Positions 33,006-43,759 of a stretch of 64,000 nt of DNA are shown here, in pieces. The notes below the pieces were generated by a model. That model worked only from the letters and a program-made list of their open reading frames with translations. It ran no database searches and had not been told where the DNA came from. The stretch is from Parastagonospora avenae f. sp. tritici 18332-5 (lineage: Eukaryota > Ascomycota > Dothideomycetes > Pleosporales > Phaeosphaeriaceae), in assembly GCA_022559985.1 (NCBI GenBank), contig JAFJTR010000099.1:40893-104892 (forward strand). Direction: 5' to 3'. Position 1 is the first letter of the stretch; every line of letters begins with the position of its first letter. The translations under genes and the position numbers were made by a program.

Positions 33006-33410
33006 ATGTTCCGCTACCAATCCGCCCGCGCTCTGCGCCTCACACGCACCGCGCGTCCGTCAACCCTCACACCTCGCTTCATCAGCACAACACCCGCCCG
33101 ATTCGCCGCAAAAGATTCACAAGACAAAGATTCGCTAAACCCGACATCCACTGAGTACTCAAAGTCCGGCTCCGACGACGCAGCTGCTAGCTCAGACGCT
33201 GCCTTCAACCCCAAGAAGACCAGCCCAGAGGAAGCCGAGGCCACTGCGGAGAGGGAAGCAGGAGGCAAGGACAACTCGCTGAATGCAAGCCCGGGCAACA
33301 AGGACATCAGTGAGCCGAACGACCCCAGTGGCGGAGGAGTTGGTGCGCCAAGCAGGAAGGGCAGTGGTGGTGGAAGCGCGCCGAAGAGTGGAGGTGGGAA
33401 AAGCGGTTGA
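33006..33410 (+). CDS. small mitochondrial protein, Ser/Gly-rich
   Basis: Single exon of 134 residues from the ATG at 33006 (context AAAAAGATGTTC). Residues 1-35 are rich in Arg, Ser and Thr with no acid (RALRLTRTARPSTLTPR, then FISTTPARF), a clear mitochondrial presequence. The mature part is low-complexity, acidic then Gly-rich, with a conserved-looking TEYSKSGSDD and AAFNPKKTSPEEAE. Proteins with this layout occur widely in filamentous fungi, and their function is unknown to me. Confidence 0.65.
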   Translation: MFRYQSARALRLTRTARPSTLTPRFISTTPARFAAKDSQDKDSLNPTSTEYSKSGSDDAAASSDAAFNPKKTSPEEAEATAEREAGGKDNSLNASPGNKDISEPNDPSGGGVGAPSRKGSGGGSAPKSGGGKSG

Positions 33411-33996
33411 AGATGCCCATGATAGCCATACGGGATAATTCGTAGTAGGAGAAGGAGCAACTGAATCTGTGGCGCACATGGAGCATGAGTAGCATAAATG
33501 CATCAAGCGTAATGATCTCTACATCCAGTCTCATTGCTGATATACAACCCATGCTAGCAAATGCTCTACTATACTTCTTGGAACCATGATGAGGATTCGC
33601 TACATCCATGTATTATTCCCAAGACCAGCTTCTGTCGACAATGAAACTCACTACATATGTCAACAACAGTTTCATCTCATCCATTACGAGACGAAATTGG
33701 ACACTTGGTCCAGTGGTAAGACGTTCGCACAGTATGACCCTCAGGGCCAGTTAGGCCAAGGCCAGGACTTGACCGTACTGCAAATACTCTGTATCAGAGG
33801 AAACCGAGAGCGAAAGACCTACGTTCCATTCGCAGAGTGTCCGAGATATATTTTGCCCATGCAGTTTCATATTCAAGTCTTGATTCGAAAGATACATATC
33901 GAAGATAGAGAAAGACACGGTATCCTAAATTCCCAAAATGCCAACCAGCAACGCCAACCAAGCCCAAAGCCACCTGGGGCGCCCAACTAAATGCTT
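33411..33996. other. convergent intergenic region
   Basis: About 590 bases between converging genes. A tRNA D-arm-like string near 33,705-33,725 is not followed by a T-arm, so no RNA gene is called. A 134-codon plus-strand frame (33586-33990) has no domain. Confidence 0.35.
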
Positions 33997-34375
33997 CTAA
34001 TCATCCCACCTCATATTCAATATCAAATCCTCCACCTCCTTGCTCTCCAACCCCCTCGCTTCCTCCCTAACCGTCCTATCCCCCTCAAGTAACCAAAGTC
34101 ATAGCCGGCCGTTGAAAGCCGTGTAAGCGGCGACGGGCCAGCCAAGTATGACGGCGTAGAATGGGAAGAAACTAAACGAGGCATTAGTAAGGGTGGTGGT
34201 GGTAAGGGATGGACGGAACGTACACAGCACTAGTGCGAACCATTTTCTTGCTCAAGTCGCCTGCGCGCCATGTATGCGGCTTCACGGACAGAGGGTTGCG
34301 GGCGAAGGGGTGCGGCTCGACCATGTTGCGGGTCAGGGTGCGGAGCATGGCGCGGATTGGTGTTGCTGAAGGCAT
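33997..34375 (-). CDS. small probable mitochondrial membrane protein; frame open beyond TGA
   Basis: Two exons, 34224-34375 and 34099-34171 (donor GTACGT, acceptor TTTAG, phase checked), encode 74 residues ending in TGA at 34099-34101. The product has an Arg-rich start (MPSATPIRAMLRTLTRNM) and one hydrophobic segment (FFPFYAVILGWPVAAYTAF), which fits a small inner-membrane protein. The same phase stays open for 33 further codons, with helical coding character (EEARGLESKEVEDLILNM), to TAG at 33997-33999. The TGA is followed by C, the base most often linked with leaky termination. Either the gene ends at 34099, or the stop is a mutation (CGA to TGA) or is read through. An intron of 51 bases removing the stop is possible but its sites are poor. 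Confidence 0.55.
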
Positions 34376-35418
34376 TGTGTTTTGTTTGTTTGATTCTGAT
34401 TTGGAGAGCAGAAGCTGATGTTTGGTTGGTTGGGTTGAGTGTAGATGTTTGGTAATACGAGAGACGGATTGGAGTGTAGATGTATGTCCCGAATGTATGG
34501 TAAATTGTTTAGATGTGATGATTGAGTGGAGTATGAGATTCTACAATGCATTGTGTAACAGCACATATATACCTACAGCCAGGTACCCGGGCACGCCCTC
34601 ACATCACGAACCTTTCGCAGAGCAGAAAGCATACGCAGGGTCGAACCACCCGCATCACCTGAGATGCTGACGCCGAACGAAGTGTGTCCGGGCGCATCGA
34701 GCATGACAGAGAGGAATTACTAGGTCAGCAGAATGATGGACGTTTGATGGGGAAATCTGGCCAATGGCGTGCGAAGCTTTCATGATTGGTGATGAGGCGC
34801 GGTGTTGGGTCGCGAGACGGTGGTGTGATGTTTGGGGAATCCTGCGCTTCGGCGGCGGCCGATGGCGCGCTGACTTGCCGGTGGTGTGATGCGACACTTC
34901 GAAAAGGCGCGGAAGAGAGTTAGCAGAAATCAAATCGCGCCTACGCAAGCTTCTTTAATATTTGAATGAGCCTTTCTCTATGTTGTGGATACTTTCGACG
35001 TCATCTTTGATTTCGCGGCGCTCCAAGAATGTTGCTACATTTTTGAAAATATCTAGTATCTGATTGGACGTTAAAAATGACAATTATTTGATTGGCTTCA
35101 TCTTTTACAACGCCAAGGTCTGCTCACACTTTCAACAAATCTCCCGGACATGAGCGTCTCCGGCGAGCATACTTCGTGCGAAGCAGCTGCATATAGTCAT
35201 AGTGTCTCTGGCAGTGATATATCATATTCAGGCCTCGACTAAAATTCTCGTCCCGCGACGGACGAGAAGGACCGGCCATACCGACCTCAACTACGGTCAT
35301 AAAGACATCACCGACTTACCTCTACAGCATCACTCACCACCATAGCTTTCTCCGCTTTCAATTCCGAAGCAAAAACCCAATGACCACTAGCTATTAACCA
35401 CACAGCAAGCTATCCACC
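34376..35418. other. divergent intergenic region, nothing recognised
   Basis: About 1.0 kb between divergent genes. It contains short open frames only (for example 34655-34948, minus strand, Arg/His-rich) and AT-rich patches near 34,960-35,110. No domain or repeat is recognised. Confidence 0.35.
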
Positions 35419-36153
35419 ATGACCACAGCAGTCCTCGTAGGCAGCACCGGCCAAGTCGTACGTCCACCCACATCCTTCCCCAACCCCATCTGACACCCCC
35501 AGGGCTCCCAAATCCTCACCCTCCTCCTCGCGCACCCAACCTTCACCTCCATCCACGCCTACACCCGCAAATCGCTCTCGAACCCCGACCCCTCCTCCAA
35601 ACTCACCCCAATAACCTCCCCCGACCCATCCTCCTGGCCCTCCCTCTTCCCACGCGACCGTACCCCGAAGATACTGTTCTCCGGCCTAGCAACCACACGT
35701 GCTGCTGCAGGCGGCTTCGACAACCAGCGCAAGATCGACTACGACTTAAATTTGGACTTGGCCAAGGCCGCCAAAGCCGCCGGCGTCGAGACATACGTCC
35801 TCATCTCCGCGCACGGCGCAAATGCCAACTCGCCCTTCGCGTACGTCAAGATGAAAGGCGAACTCGAAGACAGCATCAAGGCGCTGGGATTCAAGCACAC
35901 GGTCTTCGTCAAGCCGGGATTCATCGCGGGCGAGCGGAGTAATCGCAAGGTGGGTGTGGCGGAGACGGGGCTGAGGTGGTTGGCGCAGGGCATGGGGGCC
36001 GTGGCGCCGGGGTTGAAGAATGTCTGGGCGCAGGACGGGGAGACGATTGCTAGGGCGGCGGTTGTGGCGGGGGTGGAGTGTGAGGGGAGGAAGGAGGGGG
36101 TTTGGGAGATTGGGCAAGGGGAGATTGTTAGGTTGGGGTTGGAGAAGAAGTGA
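35419..36153 (+). CDS. FMP52: FMP52-like NAD(P)-binding protein of the mitochondrial outer membrane
   Basis: Two exons, 35419-35457 and 35503-36153 (donor GTACGT, acceptor CCCAG, phase checked), encode 229 residues. The Rossmann motif GSTGQVG straddles the intron, a common arrangement in this family. Downstream SGLATTRAAAGGF, KIDYDLNLDLAKAAKAAG and FAYVKMKGELEDSIKALGF match the FMP52/HTATIP2-like atypical SDR family. Yeast Fmp52 sits at the mitochondrial outer membrane; its substrate is not known. The normal catalytic Tyr/Lys arrangement is replaced by YVKMKGELE, with Tyr and Lys close together. The gene is intact, ends in TGA and converges on the serine-pathway gene. Confidence 0.85.
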
Positions 36154-36328
36154 GAGAGCGTGGGGAGTGAGATAGGGGGCAAGGAGATGTGATGATACCC
36201 TTGAATATACTTTGTTGCTCGTTGTCGCTTATGCTAAAGGTTGTTGAATCTCCTGTTGACTACATATCTAGGACCAAACTATCCAGTCCAATCCCGCCTC
36301 CCCTCTCTCCCCTTCCATTCCCACCCCC

Positions 36329-38138
36329 TCAAAAATTCACAACACTCGCCTCCAACACCCCCTCCGGCCCAATCAGCGCCCTCTTAACATCCTCCCCCAC
36401 CGCCCTATCCACGCCCAAAATCATCAACGCCTCATTCTTCCCCTCGCCCTGCACCTCCTCCTCCAATGGCGCAACATTCATAAACTCAATATTGACCCCC
36501 GCTTTGCCTAGCAGATTCCCCACGAATCCAATCTTCCCACACGAATCGAAGTTGCGGCAAATCAGCAGTGTGCCTTTGGGTACGAACTCGCCCTTAAAGC
36601 GGTCGAGCCGCGAGATGAAAGGCTTGTTGCCGCTGACGAAGCCTTGGATGATCTGATCGGCGGTGTTGGGGGGCGGGGAGGGTGCGCGTGTGCGGGAGTG
36701 GGAGGTTGAGCGTGTGGAGCGGGCGCGTAGGGTTATGAAGGAGGAGTATGGTTTGTCATCCACATTCTCGCGGGAGCGCTGTTCATTAATGAGGATGCCG
36801 CGTTCTTTGGCTAACAACTCCGCGTTCACGATGTTGATATTCAAGCCGTCGGATGACGTTATGGGCGTCAACAGCCCCTTGACGAGCGCGGCGAAGAGCG
36901 GCTTCGTGGTGTTGATGTTGGCTAGCTTGCCTTCGTAAATGATGTCGAAGGTAGTGCGGAAGGAATCGAGTTTCACGGAGGAATAGTGTTGGGTGTATAG
37001 CGAGCCCATTTTCTCCACGAGTGCGACGAAGGGCTGGAGGGTGCGGTATTCTTCTGGGAGGATGATGGGGGCATTGACGGCGGAGCGGGGGAGTTCTCCG
37101 GAGAGGATGGAGACAACTTGCTCGCAAACGTCGATGGAGACGTTTTCCTGGGCTTCGCGGGTGGAGGCGCCGAGATGGGGCGTTGCGACTACTTTAGGAT
37201 GGGCGATGAGTCGGGTTGCTGACGAGTCTGGCTGTGGGGGCTCGGACGTGAAGACGTCGATACCTGCTCCTGCTATGGTTCCAGCGTCTAGTGCTTCAAC
37301 AAGTGCGTCTTCGTCGATCATTCCACCTCTTGCTACGTTCAGGATTCTGGCGGTTGGTTTCATGGTCTCCAGTTCCGCTTTTCCGATCATGCCTTTCGTC
37401 GATGCGATCAGTGGCGTGTGAAGTGTCAAGAAGTCTGCCTCTTTGAGCAGTTCCGCGAGACTGTGCCGAAGCGTGACTGACGCAGCGGCGGCCAAATTGG
37501 GGTTTGCATATGGATCGTAAGCCACGAGGCGCATTCCTAGACCATTCGCGATTCGAGCAACTGTCAACCCGACTGTAGGATGTGAGCTATCGTACCCTCA
37601 TCTTTGCTTGTATAGCTTACCTTTACCCAAGCCAACGATTGCTAACGTCTTTCCCTTGGCTTCTACACCAACAAGTCGACTTCGTTCCCACTTCCCAGCC
37701 TTGATGCTTTGTGCTGCGTCGCCGACATTGCGAGCTACGGCCATTAACACTGCCTAGATCAGTAAAAGCTTCATAGCGTTGCATTGGGAACATACGAGCG
37801 ATTGTATGCTCTGCAGCCGCATTGATGTTTCCAGAAGGTGAGTTCACGACAATGATGCCATGTGTTGTTGCGCTTGCTACGTCGACGTTATCCACACCTA
37901 CACCAGCACGTGCGACGACTTTCAGCTTCTTAGCAGCACCCAGAAGCTCGGCTGTCACTTGAGTCTCCGAGCGGACGATGAGAGCTTCGTACTCTCCAAT
38001 GATGCTCTTCAATTCTTCTGGACTGAGGCCTTTCTTCTCGTTCACCTCGAATTGGTCCTTCAGTAAGGCCAGACCATCTGGCGAGACCTTCTCAGGTATC
38101 AAGATCTTTGGTTTGCTAGTGTGCATGATGATGGCCAT
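36329..38138 (-). CDS. SER3: D-3-phosphoglycerate dehydrogenase
   Basis: Three exons, 37796-38138, 37621-37749 and 36329-37572, with 46- and 48-base introns (phase checked), encode 571 residues. The second intron ends inside the NAD motif VGLGKVG. It catalyses the first committed step of serine synthesis, oxidising 3-phosphoglycerate to 3-phosphohydroxypyruvate. Substrate- and NAD-domain signatures are complete: VGVDNVDV, NVARGGMIDEDAL with the catalytic Arg, the Asp/Glu segment before EPP, and the catalytic His in TPHLGASTREAQ. The C-terminal half carries an intervening ASB-type domain and an ACT domain (GFVGNLLGKAGVNIEFM), as in the long, serine-regulated class. The start is the ATG in MAIIMHTSKPKIL; an in-frame ATG 17 codons upstream is possible. 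The frame is intact. Confidence 0.92.
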
Positions 38139-38652
38139 AGTAGGGTTCAATTTTGGGATGGTGGTTGATTTGGTTGAAGTGTTGGGCAAAGTATAGTATT
38201 GTAGGCCGTCAAGCTTATTTGTACCGCTAGGTAAAACAGTCCGCTATCGGAATCTTACATGTGAGATCCATCGGTAGCACCCTTTGATGTGATGACGGCC
38301 TGGGGCCTTACTTGATGGGGCCTGGGCTACCCCGCCCCCGCGAACCCCACGAATTGCGCCACTACTGTAGGAATGAATTAGTGCTGCCGCCGGTGAGAGC
38401 GGTGCCACTAAGATCTGGAGAACGAATTAGGAATGATGACTGAACACAGGCAGAGAGCGACAACACATGAGAGATGGGACGGCGAGTAGGAAAGTCAGTT
38501 CTGAACTCTGAAATCAACCCATACAAAAAAGTGTTGAGCCGTTTGTGCACCATGTTGAAAAGGTCCAGAGACTAGTCTCATCATGATCTGCATTGATTGG
38601 AAGCTTTTCTGGTGGGGTGTATGTCGCATGCGCGGGTACTACCCGAAGCACT
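38139..38652. other. intergenic region, nothing recognised
   Basis: About 510 bases upstream of the phosphoglycerate dehydrogenase gene and downstream of the glyoxalase gene; the promoter of the former. No feature is recognised. Confidence 0.35.
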
Positions 38653-39838
38653 TTACACATTGCTACGTGTCTTAAGTTTCTCGTTCTGCACGACCTCGAT
38701 CCAGTAGTTGTCAGGGTCTAAGATGTGTAAGCCAATATGCATGCATAATCAGTGCGAACAAGTACTTACCGAGCACGAACGCAATGCTCTTCATACGACC
38801 ATCGGTAAGCCTCTTCTTCCAGTTGACCTTCTTTTCTTCGAAGCGAGCACAGGCTGCCTCCAGATCGTCGACCGCGATGCAGATGTGGCCGAAGCCTTGA
38901 GGCTCATCGTTGCCATTGTGGTACTTGAAGTCGGCTTCTTTCTCGGTACCGTAGTTCCACGTCAACTCCAGCAATCCCTCATGATCCGCTGTCGGGTTGA
39001 CACCGTTCGCAGTCTTGTCTGATGCTGGGGCACCGTAGCCGAGGAAGTAGAGGTTGAAGCCAGCGTTTGGAGACTCTGATGTGCGCTTAAGCTGCATTCC
39101 CAAGACATCCTGATAGAAGTTTAGTGACACGTCCTTGTCCTTGACACGGATCATGGTGTGATTCTGCTCTAATTAGCGCAACTCGGTCTAATTGCAGAGC
39201 TTCGGACCCACCATGCGGTATGTGCTTGTGTCAGTGTCCTTGACACTTTCGGTCTCCTCCAATGGCTTTTGACCAATGACCTCGACCCAGTAGCCATCAG
39301 GGTCGAGCACGAATGCAATGTGGCGCATGCGACCATCAGTCAGCTTCTTCTGGAACTTGTAGCCTGCATCTTCGAGACGCTGGCATGCAGCCTGAATGTT
39401 ATCTACAGACACACAGAGATGTCCGAAGCCCTTGTGTGGCTCGGTGTTGCCGTTGGAGATCTTGTAATTGGCGTCGTCCTCGGTTCCGTAGTTGTGGGTA
39501 AGCTCGACAATGCCCTCGCGATCAGTCCAGTGGTTGCCGTACGATACTGCCTTTGGACTGTCGTATGCAAGGAAGTAAAGATCGAACTTGGCTTCTGGCA
39601 TCTTGATTTGATTGATCAATTTCATGCCTTTCTCACATCAGACTTGATCCATGCAACCACGTTACCTCGTCTTTACATACCTAGGAACTCGTAGAATTGC
39701 ACGCTTCGCTTCGGATCCTTGATACGGATCCTACCTACTGTCAGCTATCGGCCAATGGCACTGCGACATTGCATACAGTGCTTATGGGGGTACTCACATA
39801 GAATGGTTAAGCTTGTACTTGCTTGGATCGGTAGCCAT
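38653..39838 (-). CDS. GLO1: lactoylglutathione lyase (glyoxalase I), two-domain
   Basis: Five exons, 39798-39838, 39681-39730, 39212-39627, 38770-39163 and 38653-38717 (all phases checked), encode 321 residues. The protein isomerises the methylglyoxal-glutathione adduct to lactoylglutathione in the cytosol. It is a tandem duplication of the glyoxalase fold, as in yeast. Each half keeps the metal ligands: His in NHSM and NHTM, Glu in VELTHNYG and LELTWNYG, His in GFGHLCVSV and GFGHICIAV, and Glu in YWVEV and YWIEV. An intron (39164-39211) lies exactly between the two halves. Internal identity of the halves is easy to see in the KLTDGRM/RLTDGRM blocks. Small exons at both ends hide the true termini from simple ORF calling. 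Confidence 0.93.
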
Positions 39839-40762
39839 GGTTGCTAGCGCTCGGTAGATGCTGAACACACTACTGTTATATTTGGGGGCTGTGTAGGTAG
39901 GAAGTGAAGCTGGTTTCAGATTGGCGAATAATTTTGATCGCAATGTGAACATGAGGTTGTTTGTGCATGGAAAGCTGGGCAGGACTTCTGTAGACCTCGG
40001 AGCTTCAAAGTTGATGACGTGCCTACACCGAATCTTTACCTACCCCACCGCGGGCTTTACTCGGCAATAACCGTCTCGTGGAGGAGTGACCGCATGGCGC
40101 ATTAGCTTGAACATATGTTCCCGGTGATACAGCATCTTGCAACTACGCATGCGCTGGTATAAAATGGTCAATGTCAATAGCTTAGGAAAGTATTTGGGTT
40201 GGTGAGCACAGGTAGTCAGACACAGTCGGAATTGCTGGATGCTCCAGCCTGAGCATCGAGCAATCGAATCGTACTTGTCACCTTACTGTACATGCCAACG
40301 AATTCCTTCGACTACGAAATACTTCTATCCGTTCCCAATCTGGAGCTGATGCAAATGTCCAGCTCCTGTCTTTCGAGATGATCTCATTGGCGCACGCGGC
40401 AGAATCCAAGGCCGATAAGCGTTGGCCATAGCGCGCTGGAGGCTTCAGGACTCGGCCGCGAACAACATCATGTGCTCAAGCCGAATACGTCCTCCCATCA
40501 TCCGCGCCGTATCACTCGCTTCTCATTTGAGCACTGCGTATAATCGAGCCTGCCCCAATCCGTTGGAGGAAGCCGCAAGGGTAGCTTGGCCCTGAAAAGT
40601 GACATTCGCGTCTGCCAGGTACGTCACGCATGGCTCCTTTCATCATGCCGCAGGCTACCTAGCGATTCGTACCACGACGTTGGTTGGCAACGATTTTGCT
40701 CTCGCTATATCGACCGCGCGTCACTATTGCTATATACAACCCAATCGCTTCTTGTTCTGACC
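39839..40762. other. divergent intergenic region, nothing recognised
   Basis: About 920 bases between the divergent glyoxalase and roadblock-like genes, holding both promoters. No gene-like frame or repeat is seen. Confidence 0.35.
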
Positions 40763-41746
40763 ATGCAAGCGACGCGCGCCAGACCGATGATCAACATCGC
40801 GAAGGTGAGCGACTGGCTCACCCGCAACGCCAATGAACAGCTGTATCCACGCCTCTTGTAAGCACTCCATTTCGATTTGCGTGTCCCGATTCCAAAGCGC
40901 TAATGTCTTAGTTTGATGTCGCCTAATGGAACATTACTCGCTTATTCAACACCGGTCGACATCAAAGAACTGCGCGACCAGGCAGCTCTGATCTCAATAG
41001 CATGGAAAGAGCACTGCCAAGGTCGCCAAAAGCCCCCTTCACCAAACCAACGCAAGGAATCCACCCGCAGCGAGAATTCCGTGGGATCAGCTTCCGCCCA
41101 ATCATTGCAGTCTGCATTAAGGACTCTAACCATTCAGTCCCGGGACTGTAACATTCTGGTTCGTCTACTGCAACCAGAGCTGTTACTAGTCTTGGTCGGA
41201 AATATCCCCCCAAGAAAGAACCAAACCTTCAAAATCAACGCAGAAGGCTTTGGCGACCCTCGCTACCCTTCAATTGAAAGCACTCCCTCCCGACCAGGTT
41301 CCAGCTCAAACTTCCTTCAAGGCGATGCAGCCATGGACTCCAGCAAGCGCAGAGCCCCCTCTATAATGAGCAACATGAGCCAGCGCGACCGGGACATCCG
41401 CCAAGGCGTCCTGCACGTTCAACGCAAGCGCCTGGACGCGCTCTCAGACTACGCATTACGCGACTTTGAAAGCACGGGGTTCATCATGCCAGCCGACTCT
41501 GATCTTCAATAGCAAGTGGATCCGTCATCGCTGGCGGTTGCGAATCCAATCGCGGCTCCGAGGTTCTATGAGCCGGGACTTACGGCACCCGAGCTCCCTG
41601 GGGAACATGCAGATGTTTTAAGGCATGTGCGCAAGAACATGATCGAGACGAAGACTAGGAAGGGGAAAGAGCCGATGAGGCAGCCGGTGCAGAGAAAACA
41701 TACGAGATCGGAGCCGCTGGGACCGGAGTTTGCGCCGGAGGCGTGA
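40763..41746 (+). CDS. roadblock/LC7-like protein with possible readthrough stop
   Basis: Two exons (40763-40857; 40912 onward; donor GTAAGC, acceptor TTAG, phase checked). The N-terminal half (LMSPNGTLLAYSTP, RDQAALISIAWKEH, then NILVRLLQPELLLVLVGN) fits the roadblock/LC7 fold found in Ragulator/EGO-type and dynein-associated proteins; the assignment is by pattern only. The middle is Ser/Arg-rich and disordered, followed by a conserved-looking helix (RQGVLHVQRKRLDALSDYA). TAG at 41510-41512 would end the protein at 231 residues. The same phase stays open for a further 77 codons of normal composition (PIAAPRFYEPGLTAPELPG and later HVRKNMIETKTRKGK) to TGA at 41744-41746. The stop context CAA-TAG-CAA is the core of the classic leaky-stop context. 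The coordinates given include the extension. Confidence 0.6.
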
Positions 41747-42685
41747 GAAAGATGATGCAAGACAGAGTTCAATGAGCACGATGGGGACGAGTGTGTTATG
41801 GAGTGCTCTGGTGTTAGAATCCACAATAGCGCGGACGACTGTATTGTACGATGGGTCGCGTAGTACATATTGTTCAGGTGGTGTATTTCTCTTCGTACGT
41901 TCACACGTAGATTGACTCTACAGAATACTGAACATACTATTCCAACCGAGGCTCGCACAGCCCCACGTGTTGCGTCTTTCTCTTGACAGACACCGAGAAA
42001 TAAAGCCATCAAATGGCTCTGCTTCTTGCGCGTATGTTCATTGCGAAGAATTCTTGCAGGAAACGTCTTCTTTCTAAATGTGTGCTGAAACATTCTCGCT
42101 GCGCTCCACAAGCGTGCCGGATCGCTCTCACTGCAATGTTGTCACATTCTCATATCCCAGGAACCATATATAGAACCCACATTTCCGTCTTTCAACCCAA
42201 CATGTCTCTCCTTACTTCCCCACTATCATGCGAAACTTGATGTCTTCGCTCCTTTGCACACACTGGAAGACTGTTATTCATACGCCGAGCATCCACACGC
42301 ACCGAAATGTCTCATGGACAAAGAACGCATATGGAAATGAGACTTGGGCGAATTGTGGGTGGCGTCACGTGATTCGCGCACTTTCACTATGTAGGGCTGA
42401 CTGAGGCTCTGCTCCACGGCACTTGCAGGCTACCACATGAGAAAGAGGTGGACTGTACCAGTCGTAAAATCTTTGGAACATAGTGCATCGTCTAAATCTT
42501 CAGAAATCCCTTCGCAACCAAAGAAAGAGCCACCTTCTGCCGGATTCGGCGCACGCTGCACAAAGCCCCAAACGACTGAGACAAAGCCAATTTACGAAGA
42601 ATAACAAGTCAAATACATGCAATGTTTAAGGAAAGTTTCAATTCCACTTTCGATTTTCTGCATTCTGCAAGACGATTTCCCAACC
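41747..42685. other. intergenic region, nothing recognised
   Basis: About 940 bases between two plus-strand genes. It holds the terminator side of the roadblock-like gene and the promoter of the next. The frame from 42622 enters the next gene upstream of its likely start. Confidence 0.35.
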
Positions 42686-43720
42686 ATGTCGCACCCACTC
42701 CTCACGCTCGTCAACACCACAATCTCCACCTCGGCCACCACCGCCCTCCCATTCCCCTTGGATTCCCCACCGCAACACTAGCCAACATCCTCATCCTCCT
42801 CGCAATACCGATCCTCGCCCTTCTCGCCCACCTGCGCCCACGCGCCGCTAATCCACCGCTATCCCAACATCTCCAGCCGTGGCGCACAAAGTCCTGGGCA
42901 GCATTGTACGGCCTTCTGCGCCTGAGCTACGACAACAAGTGGGCCAAGGGCCGGGACGCATGGATCCTGTCGCGCAGCCTGCACGCCATCTGGCACCACC
43001 CACAGCGCCCGTATCTCGGGCGGTTATTGGCGATGTGGGTAATTCCGCTGAGTATACATGACGGGGAGATGAAGACGGAAAAGGGCCAAGGGTGGAGGTT
43101 TAGTTGGGAGGGATGGCTGCCCGGGGTGCAGTGGCCGATGTATGTGCATGGGAGACAGAGGGCGTGTTTTGAAATTTATGGTAGTGAGGGCGGAGGAGGA
43201 TGATGCGAGGCTGCGGTTTGTGTCGGATTTGGCGACGAGGGTTGTGGAGGGCGAGGCGGGGAGGGATGAGAAGTATGGGGTGACGATTAGGGAGGCGCCA
43301 CCGCATCCGGGGATGATTCGGTATTCATGGTATAATCGGCCGGCTAAGGAGGAGGTGGCGATGCAGGTGGGGGCGAGGAGTGCGGTGCCGGCGCTGCTGC
43401 CGTTTTTGAAGGATGAGGTGTTGGAGAAGGGGTATGGGGAGAGGGCGAACAGTTTGAGTGTGTTTGTGCAGGATCACGACCTGGGCACGATTCCGTTGTT
43501 GGAGCTGTCAAATACGAAGATTGTGAGGGTGGAGGCGATGCATTATGGACCTTGCGAGCTGGATTCTTTAGTGTTTGGGATGGCACAAGAGGCTGGCCTG
43601 GAGGTGATCTGGCCGGAGCGAATGTGTCGGGAGGCCGCTTTAGCAGAGATGAGCGGGTGTGGGCTGCCCACTGAAGGGTTGAAGACCTTCGCATCCTCGG
43701 TACTTGAGCAGTATCGTTGA
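42686..43720 (+). CDS. unknown membrane-anchored protein with two frame breaks
   Basis: The likely start is the ATG at 42686 (MSHPLLTLVNTT). The coding frame then shifts at a CCCC run (42754-42757) into the phase that encodes a hydrophobic helix (LANILILLAIPILALLAHL), and shifts back at a TTTT run (43167-43170) into the phase ending at 43720. With both corrected, one protein of about 345 residues results: a short N-terminus, one membrane anchor, and a globular domain containing WAALYGLLRLSYDNKW, a PGMIRYSWYNRP motif and a Leu-rich segment near the end. I do not recognise the family. Because both breaks sit on homopolymers and compensate each other, sequencing error is as likely as mutation. 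The coordinates treat the locus as one gene. Confidence 0.5.
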
Positions 43721-43759
43721 TCAGTCTCTTAAGGTATTTTCAAAACAGTGTCTCTTCGA

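Noticed and set aside
33700..33790. tRNA-like string (TGGTCCAGTGGTAAGAC)
   Set aside because: It resembles a D-arm, but no anticodon arm or T-arm with the GTTCRA consensus follows.
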